From: DATFTE01 sp963802575
GTDB taxonomy: Bacteria > Acidobacteriota > Terriglobia > Terriglobales > Acidobacteriaceae
NCBI GenBank assembly: GCA_963802575.1
Contig: CAWDJF010000007.1
Location: forward strand, 682,001 to 746,000
Direction: 5' to 3'
Length of the DNA: 64,000 nucleotides
In this document: in pieces, positions 27,424 through 35,306 of the stretch
Layout of the letters: each line of letters begins with the position of its first letter
Position numbering within the stretch: position 1 is the stretch's first letter
Notes under the pieces: model-generated
Seen by the model: the letters and a program-made list of their open reading frames with translations, nothing else
Databases searched by the model: none
What the model was told of the DNA's origin: nothing
Program-made: the position numbers and the translations under genes

Positions 27424-28818
27424 ATGATTCGCAGCAGGCTCAGTTATGTGCACTTTTACTTAAGAGTTTTGACTCTTTTGTTGCCTGCGTGCGCCTACTT
27501 CATCGCGGTAAAACTTCGCTTCGGCTTCAACTTCTTCTTCTCCCCCGGTCCGCCCGCGGGCCTGCCTTCCTATTGGGGAATTCTTTTACTCACCACGATT
27601 GTCTGGGCAATGGCTGCCGAAGAATCTGGTCTCTGGAACGTTGAGCAGTTATACTCTCCCGGCGGAAAGAGTCGCCGCCTGCTCGAAGCCTTGGCCTTCA
27701 CTTATGCAGTAGTGATGGCCGCTGGGTTTTTATACCGTGGGGCTAGTTACTCACGGTTAGTGGTGGGTATCAGCGCGGTTGCCCTCTTTGTGTTAGCAAC
27801 CCTCGCTCGTGTCGCCTTCCGGGTATTCCTGGAATCGCTACGTAAAGACGGTAAGAACGAAGTCAAGATCCTGATCGTCGGAACCGATCGCTTCGCCCGC
27901 AGAGTCGGCACGTCGCTCTTGCATGGCGAGGTCCTCCCCTGCAGGGTCGTAGGATTCGTCCGCCTGCCCGATCAGGAAGTCGCCGTCGATGGCCCTGTCT
28001 ACGAACTCGACCAGATCCCCAAGTTCCACAACGGCAATTCCATTAACGACGTAATCATCGCTCTACCTGCATCGCGCCTCAGCGATGTACAGAAGATCGC
28101 CCCTTCTCTCGAGAAACTCTGCGCCCCCGCCCGCGTCGTCATAGACCTGGGAGACGGCGTGGTCCATGGTGATCGCCTCATCAACCTCGGCGGAATCCGC
28201 ATGCTCGACGTCCGGCCGACACTCGCTGAAAGCGCCCCTTACCTTTTTCAAAAACGCATTTTCGACGTGGCCTTCTCCGCGATCGTGCTCATACTTACGC
28301 TTCCCGCCACGCTGCTGATCGCCCTCTGCGTAAAGCTTGGCAGCAAGGGTCCAATCTTTTTCACTCAAGACCGCGTGGGCCTCAACGGACGCGTGTTCCA
28401 AATGTACAAGTTTCGCACCATGAAGACGGCAAGCTGCGAGGAAGGCAACACGCGCTGGACCTGCGACAATGATCCCCGCCGCACCGCCGTCGGAATCTTT
28501 CTGCGCAAGACCAATCTCGACGAACTCCCGCAGTTTCTGAATGTGCTCAAAGGAGACATGAGCATCGTCGGCCCTCGGCCCGAGCGCCCTTACTTCGTCG
28601 AACGCTTCCTGGCCGAGGTCGACCGCTACAATTCCCGCCACATGTTCAAGGCTGGCATCACTGGATGGGCCCAGGTCAATGGCTGGCGCGGCGACACTTC
28701 CATCGCCAAACGAGTCGAGTACGACCTCTACTACCTCCGCAACTGGAGCCTGACTTTCGACCTGCAAATCATCACCATGACCCTGTTACGCATGTTCAAC
28801 AGCAAAAACGCCTATTAG
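27424..28818 (+). CDS. Undecaprenyl-phosphate sugar phosphotransferase (WbaP/WcaJ type)
   Basis: 464 aa. An N-terminal block of about four hydrophobic helices precedes a CoA-binding-like Rossmann region (KILIVGTDRFARRVG) and a fifth hydrophobic segment (FDVAFSAIVLILTLPATLLIAL). The C-terminal bacterial sugar transferase domain carries QDRVGLNGRVFQMYKFRTM, the LDELPQFLNVLKGDMSIVGPRPERP motif and GITGWAQVNGWRG. This enzyme transfers a sugar phosphate to undecaprenyl phosphate and starts repeat-unit assembly. Last gene of the exopolysaccharide locus. Confidence 0.93.
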   Translation: MIRSRLSYVHFYLRVLTLLLPACAYFIAVKLRFGFNFFFSPGPPAGLPSYWGILLLTTIVWAMAAEESGLWNVEQLYSPGGKSRRLLEALAFTYAVVMAAGFLYRGASYSRLVVGISAVALFVLATLARVAFRVFLESLRKDGKNEVKILIVGTDRFARRVGTSLLHGEVLPCRVVGFVRLPDQEVAVDGPVYELDQIPKFHNGNSINDVIIALPASRLSDVQKIAPSLEKLCAPARVVIDLGDGVVHGDRLINLGGIRMLDVRPTLAESAPYLFQKRIFDVAFSAIVLILTLPATLLIALCVKLGSKGPIFFTQDRVGLNGRVFQMYKFRTMKTASCEEGNTRWTCDNDPRRTAVGIFLRKTNLDELPQFLNVLKGDMSIVGPRPERPYFVERFLAEVDRYNSRHMFKAGITGWAQVNGWRGDTSIAKRVEYDLYYLRNWSLTFDLQIITMTLLRMFNSKNAY

Positions 28819-28850
28819 GAAGGGCTCCCGTCCAGTCGTCGGTGGCTGTC

Positions 28851-29456
28851 TTACTTCTTCTGTGCAATCGAGGCCGCTTCCACACTCGCCTTTTTGTTCC
28901 ACCCATGGAAGCGCGAGAAGTCACCCGCATTCCAAGCCTCGCGGAGTCCTGGAGTACTCAGGTCCCAGTCCGGGCGGATTTCGCTGGTCACAGCGCGGAG
29001 ATCGTGCCAAAGATCGATGACCGATGGACGGCCCCAGAACCAGTAGCCGTTGTAAATGCTGTAAATTACGCGGCCCGGCTTGAGCACGAACGTGTGCGGG
29101 ATCATCGGATTATTCTCGGGGTCGGTGTACTCCTGGATGTCGAGATCCTTCTGAACGGTTCGGTCGGGATCTGAGAGAAAGGGCCACTGGGCTCCGACGG
29201 ACGCGCGGAATTCCTGCAGCGTATGGTGCGCGTCGGTCGCGATTGTGGCGATCTGGGTGTATGCCACCGCGATCTTGGGGTAGAACGCGGCGAGTTCCAG
29301 ATGCTGCTGATGCTCCTTCGGGCAATAGTGTCCACGCGCGAGCGTGAGGATGAGAGGGTCGTCGCCCTGAATGTCGCTGAGCTTGGTCAGTTTGTCCGTA
29401 TGGTCGGGCAGTTCGTAGTCGGGGAAAATTCCTCCGGGCACAATATCAGAACGCAT
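28851..29456 (-). CDS. Peroxiredoxin/redoxin-like protein
   Basis: 201 aa. Thioredoxin-fold AhpC/TSA-like protein: PGGIFPDYELPDHTDKLTKLSDI, then LTLARGHYCPKEHQQH, where the single cysteine occupies the peroxidatic position (CPKE instead of TxxC), and PFLSDPDRTVQKDLDI. No resolving cysteine is apparent, so a 1-Cys mechanism or a non-peroxidase role is possible. ATG29456 is used because GGGAGGAG lies 7 nt upstream; the longer frame is unsupported. It is followed on the plus strand by the end of the exopolysaccharide locus, convergently. Confidence 0.82.
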   Translation of the reverse strand: MRSDIVPGGIFPDYELPDHTDKLTKLSDIQGDDPLILTLARGHYCPKEHQQHLELAAFYPKIAVAYTQIATIATDAHHTLQEFRASVGAQWPFLSDPDRTVQKDLDIQEYTDPENNPMIPHTFVLKPGRVIYSIYNGYWFWGRPSVIDLWHDLRAVTSEIRPDWDLSTPGLREAWNAGDFSRFHGWNKKASVEAASIAQKK

Positions 29457-29533
29457 GAATCGACTCCTCCCGTTTCTTTCAAAGATCCAAAGTGACACTC
29501 GCGTTTGGCTGGGAACAGCATTCCCTGGGCCTC

Positions 29534-30010
29534 TCAAGCGGCTGCTAACTTGCCTGCGAGCCAGTAATCGACACTGAACTTTCCCGGACCAGAGCAGATC
29601 AGCCAGATAAAGAAGAGTACGTACAGGACCTCCGGAAGGTAGAGGAAATCGTCAAGCCAGTTAAGGCCCGAAACTCCTTTCGGCAGGGTGGAAATCGCCT
29701 CCGTCAGGGTGGCGACAGTCATATCGATCAATAAAGCTACGCTGGCGACGCTCGAAAGAAGCCCTACGGTCAGCAAGGATCCGCCAACGAACTCGACGCC
29801 CGCCACGAAATAAGCCGTCTGCCGGGGAAACGGGACTTTGGCCTTAACGAGCGTCTCGTAAACCGGCTTCGTGCCGCCGGCGACAAACAATTTGTTTCCT
29901 CCGGAGATGGCGAAGAACAACCCGATCGAAACGCGCACCAGCAGGATCGCGTATTGTTCCAAGTTACTGCTACCCCGCAGCGCAAACTGGACCAACCATT
30001 TCCAATCCAT
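29534..30010 (-). CDS. DoxX-family membrane protein
   Basis: 158 aa with four hydrophobic helices. The sequence YAILLVRVSIGLFFAISGGNKLF, followed by PFPRQTAYFVAGVEFVGGSLLTVGLL, is characteristic of DoxX/DoxD-family quinone-linked membrane proteins. Start placed at ATG30010 (MDWKWLVQF), preceded by a GGAGGAGCAGGAG purine run; the 44-residue upstream extension looks non-coding. In the same orientation as the redoxin gene, 77 bp upstream of it, so the two may be co-transcribed in an oxidative-stress context. Confidence 0.85.
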   Translation of the reverse strand: MDWKWLVQFALRGSSNLEQYAILLVRVSIGLFFAISGGNKLFVAGGTKPVYETLVKAKVPFPRQTAYFVAGVEFVGGSLLTVGLLSSVASVALLIDMTVATLTEAISTLPKGVSGLNWLDDFLYLPEVLYVLFFIWLICSGPGKFSVDYWLAGKLAAA

Positions 30011-30176
30011 CTCTCCTGCTCCTCCGACCGGGGACGTGCTTTCACCGTACCCCCTTATCGGCAAATTCGACTTCTCTGCTAACCGCGGCCGAGCGGTGTT
30101 GTAGCGTTCGCGCCAATGGGCTGGCGCTAAGCGGAGTTCCACCGGGGTTTAAATCGGTATCCCATCCGGGCCAGGG

Positions 30177-30623
30177 TTAACCGTACGTCAGGTCAGTACT
30201 CTGTCCGACTTCGATGATATAGCCGTCAGGATCGCGGATATAGCAGCGTATCTCGCCGTACTTGGGTATCGGCGGCGTGATGAACTCGGCTCCTCGACTT
30301 TTCCATAATTCATAGCACGCTTGAATATCCGCGACGCGGAAATTCATAAAGCTGTTGATGTGATTCGGGTCGGGGACGCTGAGCGTTACCGTAGGCTTAT
30401 CCGGGGTCGGCCCGCCCCCAACATTCAGAATCATCCAGATATTCGCAAGCTGAAGGTACGGAGGCGCGTTGCCGTCACCCATGGTCAGAATGCGAGCGCC
30501 GAAGACCTTTTCGTAGTAGCGAGCCGATCGCTCGACGTCAGCGACGGTAAGAAAATGCGCGATGCTGATCCCCTGCTTCGGGGGCATCTCATAGCTGTTT
30601 TGGTCGATTTGTACGTTGCTCAT
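30177..30623 (-). CDS. VOC-family (glyoxalase/bleomycin resistance-like) protein
   Basis: 148 aa. Two beta-alpha-beta-beta-beta halves: ISIAHFLTVADVERSARYYEKVFGARIL, and INSFMNFRVADIQACYELWKSRGAEF ending RDPDGYIIEVGQS. Candidate metal ligands are His in IAHF, His in PNHINSF and Glu in IIEVG. The substrate is unknown. ATG30623 has GGAG 6 nt upstream. Confidence 0.88.
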   Translation of the reverse strand: MSNVQIDQNSYEMPPKQGISIAHFLTVADVERSARYYEKVFGARILTMGDGNAPPYLQLANIWMILNVGGGPTPDKPTVTLSVPDPNHINSFMNFRVADIQACYELWKSRGAEFITPPIPKYGEIRCYIRDPDGYIIEVGQSTDLTYG

Positions 30624-30787
30624 TGACGGCTCCAAATCCGATGAACACTACTCATCTGGGCGGGTGGCACACTTGCTTCATTTTCAGGCGGCATCGGCGA
30701 AAAATCGCCGAACGTAGTTTTCATCGATGTTTACGCCCTCCAAGTGTCATCCCTTCTCAATTAGCTCTTTCTGGGCGTCCCCGATTC

Positions 30788-31597
30788 TTATGCCGCTGAA
30801 TCCAACTTCTTCTTGTTGAGTGCCGGTAGGAGAAGTTTCAGAAGCGCTTGATCAGAGAACGGGTTCTGACCTGAGATCAGCTCGCGATCCTGAAGGACAT
30901 AGCTCGTCCATGGAGCGAGCACACTTACGTCACCGCCCGCCGTGCTCAAGGCGAAGTCTGGGTAGAAGAGAACCTTGCCACCAATCTCAAGCGGCTCCCG
31001 CTGCTGCTCTTCCGCTGTCGAAAAGATGGTCATCTTATATCCGGAATAGATCCAGCCTTGAGCCTTTGCGTGTGCTCCAGCGGCATCGCCCGCCGACAGC
31101 GCGGCGACCACCTCCGTCGAGTTCGGAAGAGCCGAGAGTAGTGAAATCGGGCCATGGCAGAGCACTGCCGTTGGCTTCGATGTTGTATGAAAGTGCCTCA
31201 TCACGGTGCCCGCGTCGGGATCATCGAGCAAGTCCATCATTGGACCATGGCCGCCGGGGACGAAAACAGCGTCATATTGATCCAGGCCCGATGCGATGAC
31301 ATCCGAGATACGAGTTGGATTTTTGAGCCCAGTCAGGGTGTCGCGGAATTTTAGATAGTCCTGAAGCTTAGCCTCGTCTCCACCGAAAAAGTCGGCCACA
31401 GCTGAATGGACATCCATTTGCGGCGTGTTGCCTTTGGGGTTGGCGAAAGTGATTTCGTAGCCCTCGTTCATCAGGGCGCGAACCGGAACCGTCAGCTCGT
31501 TGAGATAGTAGCCTGCGCCGGTATAAACCTTGCCATCTTTCAAGGGCAAGCCGTGACCGCTCGATACCAGCACTAAGACTTTTCCTTTAGTTGTCAT
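30788..31597 (-). CDS. DJ-1/PfpI-family protein (Hsp31/HchA-like)
   Basis: 269 aa. Class I glutamine amidotransferase-like fold: KVLVLVSSGHG at the start, YDAVFVPGGHGPMMDL, and the nucleophile elbow AVLCHGPISLL with the reactive cysteine. The wide spacing and the FPLK-like loop resemble Hsp31-type glyoxalase III/deglycase chaperones. It would deal with methylglyoxal or damaged proteins (family knowledge). The start is ATG31597 with AAGGAGA upstream; the frame extends further to 31816, but that part has no homology and contains a separate small peptide frame. Confidence 0.85.
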   Translation of the reverse strand: MTTKGKVLVLVSSGHGLPLKDGKVYTGAGYYLNELTVPVRALMNEGYEITFANPKGNTPQMDVHSAVADFFGGDEAKLQDYLKFRDTLTGLKNPTRISDVIASGLDQYDAVFVPGGHGPMMDLLDDPDAGTVMRHFHTTSKPTAVLCHGPISLLSALPNSTEVVAALSAGDAAGAHAKAQGWIYSGYKMTIFSTAEEQQREPLEIGGKVLFYPDFALSTAGGDVSVLAPWTSYVLQDRELISGQNPFSDQALLKLLLPALNKKKLDSAA

Positions 31598-31695
31598 TGT
31601 TGTTCTCCTTTTTGAAATCGAATTCTGTTTCTCCTGAATATGAGCTAGGCCATCCTCCAAAGTGCGCAGGGACCGGCTACCGCGTTTGATGTAAG

Positions 31696-31794
31696 TTACG
31701 CCCCCGGGGCCGCAAAAACGTTCACACCGAGCGTGTTCGACACGACAGGCGCGGTCACGCGCGTGGTCTCTTTCAGTCCAGTTGTGTCGTCCAT
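31696..31794 (-). CDS. Candidate 32-residue peptide upstream of the DJ-1 gene
   Basis: 32-residue open frame starting MDDTTGLKETTRV and ending GVNVFAAPGA. ATG31794 is preceded by AAAGGAG with a 6-nt spacer, an excellent ribosome site. The N-terminal half is charged; the C-terminal half is hydrophobic and ends in Pro-Gly-Ala, without Cys. The layout (polar leader, apolar tail) recalls small precursor or signalling peptides, but no maturation gene is adjacent. It could also be a leader peptide controlling the DJ-1 gene 98 nt downstream. Whether it is translated is not shown. Confidence 0.45.
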   Translation of the reverse strand: MDDTTGLKETTRVTAPVVSNTLGVNVFAAPGA

Positions 31795-31913
31795 TTGGTA
31801 CTCCTTTCGATGTCACAGAGAGTGACCATTCTAGAATGGATTAAGCCAGGACAAAATGGGCCACGCAATTGGACGTTGGTGTTGCCCGCACGTCTGTGTC
31901 CAGCGCATCGAGA

Positions 31914-32333
31914 TCATGTATCCATCCGTTCAACCCACTGAGCGCGCGATGCTGGAGCCACGAATGGATCCGCAAAGTACTGTGTCTCCCGCGCAACCTT
32001 GTCACCCCTGAACTCCATGATGCTCACGGTGTAGGACGGCTTGCCATCATAAGTCAGGATGAATTCGGTGACCCAAAGATCACCGCTGCCAAGGATTCGC
32101 CGGACAGTAAACCGCTTTTTGTTCGGCTGACTCGCCCGTTGGCACTGTATGTTGTGTCGACCGCGGGTTCGCTCGCCTGACTGCGGGTAGTCCAGCACCG
32201 CGTCTTCGTGATAGATGAGGTGCTCGGTTTCAAAATCGCTGGCATCGGACGCCGCCCAATGCTGATCCAGAGCCGCACGGATCTGTTGATCTCGGGCTCC
32301 AGAATACCGCTCCTTCGTTTGGGGATCGTTCAT
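31914..32333 (-). CDS. SnoaL-like/NTF2-fold protein
   Basis: 139 aa. A small cone-fold protein of the nuclear transport factor 2 superfamily: helix IRAALDQHWAASDASDFETEHLIYHEDAVLDYPQSGE, then RILGSGDLWVTEFILTYDGKPSYTVSIMEFRGDKVARETQYFADPF. Acidobacterial relatives often carry this form. Function ranges from isomerase-like to ligand-binding and is not deducible here. ATG32333 has AGGAG 7-8 nt upstream. Confidence 0.85.
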   Translation of the reverse strand: MNDPQTKERYSGARDQQIRAALDQHWAASDASDFETEHLIYHEDAVLDYPQSGERTRGRHNIQCQRASQPNKKRFTVRRILGSGDLWVTEFILTYDGKPSYTVSIMEFRGDKVARETQYFADPFVAPASRAQWVERMDT

Positions 32334-32658
32334 CTTGAATCTCCTACTTCTAATCCGCAGACTTGGATCCGGCGACGCCTGATGCGATGCTATCGATGAA
32401 TGCCATCGTCCAATAGAATTATTGCGACGTCAACCTCGCGGAAACGTCATGGCACGATCCGGGCATTCATCCTAAAACAATCGAAGAGAAACTGCCGCCA
32501 AAGGTGCTGCGACGCGCGAAGTCCGAGAGCAGAGCTAAAATCCACTGGTCAGAGAATCGGCCGACAGAAGAGGTACTGGCAAGGTGAAGCGAAAGTTCAA
32601 CCAACTCTAGCTTCGCTCATCTAAACCTTGATTAGCGACTGTTTGAAGGAGATGAAAT
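32334..32658. other. Divergent intergenic region
   Basis: 325 bp between divergently transcribed SnoaL-like and quinone oxidoreductase genes. It should contain both promoters. A 74-codon open frame (32400-32624, plus) has a basic, non-conserved-looking composition and no ribosome site, so it is not called. Confidence 0.4.
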
Positions 32659-33564
32659 ATGAAAGCAGTGGTCGTCCACCAATATGGCGGTCCTGAAGTA
32701 CTCAAGTTCGAAGACTACCCAGATCCGGTGGCGGGTCCCGGTGAAGTACTGGTGCGGGTCGCTGCCACCAGCGTGAATCCGATCGATTACAAACGTCGTG
32801 CGGGGCTGACGAAGGATTTCTATCCCATCAAGTTTCCGGGCCTGATGGGAGTGGACATTGCGGGCACAGTCGTCAGGCTTGGGCCCGGAGTGGAAGGCTT
32901 TTCCGTCGGCGAACAGGTGTTCGCTATGGCGGCGGATACTTACGCTGAACTTTGCGTTGTGAAAGCCGCGATTCTGGCCAAAGTTCCCAAGGGACTCGAT
33001 TTGATCCAGGCGGCGGCGCTGCCGCTGGTGACGACGACTGGCAACCAGCTCATGTCCGCGACTGGGATCAAAGCGGGCCAGACGGTTCTCGTCGTCGGTG
33101 CTGCTGGAAATGTCGGGCGTTCTGCAGTATTCACCGCCAAGCAGCGGGGCGCAGTTGTGATTGCAGGTGTACTGAAGAACCAGATGGATGAAGCGAAGAC
33201 CATCGGCGCCGACCAGGTGATCGCAACCGATGACGACAATGCGATTGCAAGTCTTCCGATGCTCGACGTGGTTGCTGATACGGTCGATGGCAAGACCGCT
33301 GAAAAATTAATTGCCAAGGTCAAGCCGGGAGGAGTGTTTGCATCGGTTCTCGGGGCGCCGCGGAATGCCGAGAAGTACCCAACCGTAAAGGTAGTGCCGG
33401 TATATTCGACACCTGATGCAAAAACTCTTGAGTACATGGCCGAGGCCGTGCGAGATGGCAAACTGGTCATCCCGATCAGCCGCAAGCTGCCGCTCAGCGA
33501 TGCCTCGGAAGCTCAAGCCGCAGCGGAGAAGGGTGGCATTGGGAAGGTCCTGCTGGTGGCCTGA
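32659..33564 (+). CDS. NADPH:quinone oxidoreductase-like (zinc-independent MDR) protein
   Basis: 301 aa. Medium-chain dehydrogenase fold: GroES-like N-terminal part (MKAVVVHQYGGPEVLKFEDYPDPVAGPGEVLVRV, SVNPIDYKRRAG), then the nucleotide site VLVVGAAGNVGRSAV in the Rossmann domain. No catalytic zinc ligands are seen (no GHE motif), as in quinone oxidoreductases/zeta-crystallin-like enzymes. Probably reduces quinones or alpha,beta-unsaturated carbonyls with NADPH. GGAG lies 8 nt upstream of the ATG. The UBP zinc-finger gene follows in 36 nt and may be co-transcribed. Confidence 0.92.
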   Translation: MKAVVVHQYGGPEVLKFEDYPDPVAGPGEVLVRVAATSVNPIDYKRRAGLTKDFYPIKFPGLMGVDIAGTVVRLGPGVEGFSVGEQVFAMAADTYAELCVVKAAILAKVPKGLDLIQAAALPLVTTTGNQLMSATGIKAGQTVLVVGAAGNVGRSAVFTAKQRGAVVIAGVLKNQMDEAKTIGADQVIATDDDNAIASLPMLDVVADTVDGKTAEKLIAKVKPGGVFASVLGAPRNAEKYPTVKVVPVYSTPDAKTLEYMAEAVRDGKLVIPISRKLPLSDASEAQAAAEKGGIGKVLLVA

Positions 33565-33600
33565 CCTTATTTTGCTATCAGGACACGAAAGGAAATCGAA

Positions 33601-33954
33601 ATGAAAAAGGTCGCACGTGGAATCAACCCAGCTTCGAAGCCCAGTGGCGATGGGTGTGTGGAATGCCTGGCCTCCCCAAAAGGCTGGTGGCTTCATCTCC
33701 GTCGCTGCGCGGAGTGTGGGCACATCGGATGCTGTGACAGTTCTCCGAGTAAACATGCATCCAAGCATGCGGCGGGAACAGGGCATCCGATCATTGCCAG
33801 CTTCGAGCCGGGTGAGGATTGGTTCTTCGATTACGAGACGCAGGGGATGATCAAAGGTGTGGAGTTGCTTCCGCCGCACTCGCATCCGGAAAGTCAGCCG
33901 GCACCTGGACCCAAAGGAAGGGTGCCAGCCAACTGGGAATCGCTGCTGAACTAA
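33601..33954 (+). CDS. UBP-type zinc finger protein
   Basis: 117 aa. Cysteine/histidine array CVEC (19-22), RRCAECGHIGCCD, SKHASKH and GTGHPI, which matches the ZnF-UBP fold that binds the C-terminus of ubiquitin in eukaryotes. Bacterial stand-alone copies are common in Acidobacteriota, and their ligand is unknown. A short Pro-rich tail follows. GGAAATCGAA upstream supports ATG33601. The stop overlaps the end of the convergent AI-2E transporter gene by 4 nt. Confidence 0.88.
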   Translation: MKKVARGINPASKPSGDGCVECLASPKGWWLHLRRCAECGHIGCCDSSPSKHASKHAAGTGHPIIASFEPGEDWFFDYETQGMIKGVELLPPHSHPESQPAPGPKGRVPANWESLLN

Positions 33955-35042
33955 CTCCCCGTTAAAGGCTCGCGATCGTGTTCCGGCCTTGCATCTCCGT
34001 GCGGAAGTTCCTCGCGAATCATTCCGAGCAAGACCGACAATACCGATACGATGACCGGCCCCAGAAACAATCCCAGGAAGCCAAAGGCTTGGATGCCCCC
34101 CAGGATGGAAAACACCAGCACTAGCGGATGCAGTGCGACCCTCCCGCCTACCACCCACGGCCGGATAATGTTGTCGGCGGTGCTGACCACCGCGACTCCC
34201 CATACAAGAACGAATATGCCTTTCCAGATCACTCCGGCAAAAATCAAGTAGAGTCCTGCGGGAACCCATATCAAGGCAGCGCCGGCAACGGGCACAATGG
34301 ACGCAAGCGCAGCACAGAGGCCAAGTAAGAGAGCGGACTGCGATCCTGCGATTGCTAGCGCGATGCCCGTCAAGACACCTTGCGCCGCTCCCACGGAAAT
34401 AATCCCGTACACGTTGGCGACAATGGTGTCGGATATATTGCTGAACAACTTTCTCGCCAGCCCCGGCGGCAGCGGCAGGGCCTCCTCCGCCTGTTGAATC
34501 CAGCCCCGTCCATCCTTGAAGAGGAAGAAAACCACCACGAGCGTCATTAGGGATTCCGCAATCAGGCGCACAAAATTGCTGAGGATAAAAGCTCCGGAGC
34601 CGAAGACCCACACCCCCGCTTGCTGCACGTGAGACGTGACCGCCCCACGGATGTCGTACCTTGAGACGTCGACCCAGCGCCCAACGAACCGCAGACCGCG
34701 CTCCGCCACGGCTGTCAAGAACAAGGCGAATCCACCCTGCTCGGCACTCTGGCGCGTCAGGTATTGGGCGGCGTTGACAGCCTCTTTTGCAACCAGCGCG
34801 ATGATGATAAAGACCGGTACCCCAAAGAGAAAGAGCAATGCCAGAGTGGATAGCAGTGCAGCCTTCGCGGGTTTTCCCTTTGTCCTTCCCAAGATTCTTT
34901 GATAGGCGGGGTAGAAGACGACGGCAAGGATAATTGCCGCCGCAAACGGATAAAAAAACGGTCGCGCGAGAATTAACGCGAATCCCAACACAATGAGGGT
35001 CAGGATCCCCAGGAACCAGAGAGTTGTCCGCTTGCTATACAT
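33951..35042 (-). CDS. AI-2E family transporter
   Basis: 363 aa integral membrane protein with about eight hydrophobic segments. Conserved regions: LARPFFYPFAAAIILAVVFYPAYQRI, SLMTLVVVFFLFKDG, GAQGVLTGIALAI-type stretch, and GLFLGPVIVSVL near the end. The family (PF01594) was named for TqsA, an autoinducer-2 exporter, but many members have other or unknown roles such as ion exchange. Transcribed towards the UBP gene. ATG35042 opens the first hydrophobic helix. Confidence 0.9.
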   Translation of the reverse strand: MYSKRTTLWFLGILTLIVLGFALILARPFFYPFAAAIILAVVFYPAYQRILGRTKGKPAKAALLSTLALLFLFGVPVFIIIALVAKEAVNAAQYLTRQSAEQGGFALFLTAVAERGLRFVGRWVDVSRYDIRGAVTSHVQQAGVWVFGSGAFILSNFVRLIAESLMTLVVVFFLFKDGRGWIQQAEEALPLPPGLARKLFSNISDTIVANVYGIISVGAAQGVLTGIALAIAGSQSALLLGLCAALASIVPVAGAALIWVPAGLYLIFAGVIWKGIFVLVWGVAVVSTADNIIRPWVVGGRVALHPLVLVFSILGGIQAFGFLGLFLGPVIVSVLSVLLGMIREELPHGDARPEHDREPLTGS

Positions 35043-35306
35043 GCCGGTTCATGATTCAGACGTGGGAAGCGCGCTCTCGCTTCAGCAGGAGGTTAGGACG
35101 CCCGCACCAGCTTCGAAACTGGCAAAACGCACAGGTCAACGCCGGGGAGTCTGAACAAGTAATCATGATCGCAGTTCGTGATCGAAGAGATGGCTGGGTC
35201 GGGCTGTTAGAGATGGGGATCTTTCATCAACTATGCTTGCGCGGCACGATCGCGTTTCCTCGACATGCAGTCACGGAAGTTGCGGCGGTAGTTGGCTAAC
35301 GACAAG
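35043..35306. other. Intergenic region, no gene supported
   Basis: 264 bp between the AI-2E transporter start and the end of the first GloVer-repeat gene. A 91-codon plus-strand frame (35024-35299) has no ribosome site and no recognisable motif, so it is not called. Probably holds the transporter promoter. Confidence 0.35.

Noticed and set aside
32400..32624. 74-codon basic open frame
   Set aside because: No ribosome site, no motif, lies in a divergent promoter region.
28851..33954. Single detoxification operon
   Set aside because: Genes lie on both strands with gaps above 75 bp and differing ribosome sites; more likely several small units.
35024..35299. 91-codon frame upstream of the AI-2E gene
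   Set aside because: Atypical composition and no start signals.
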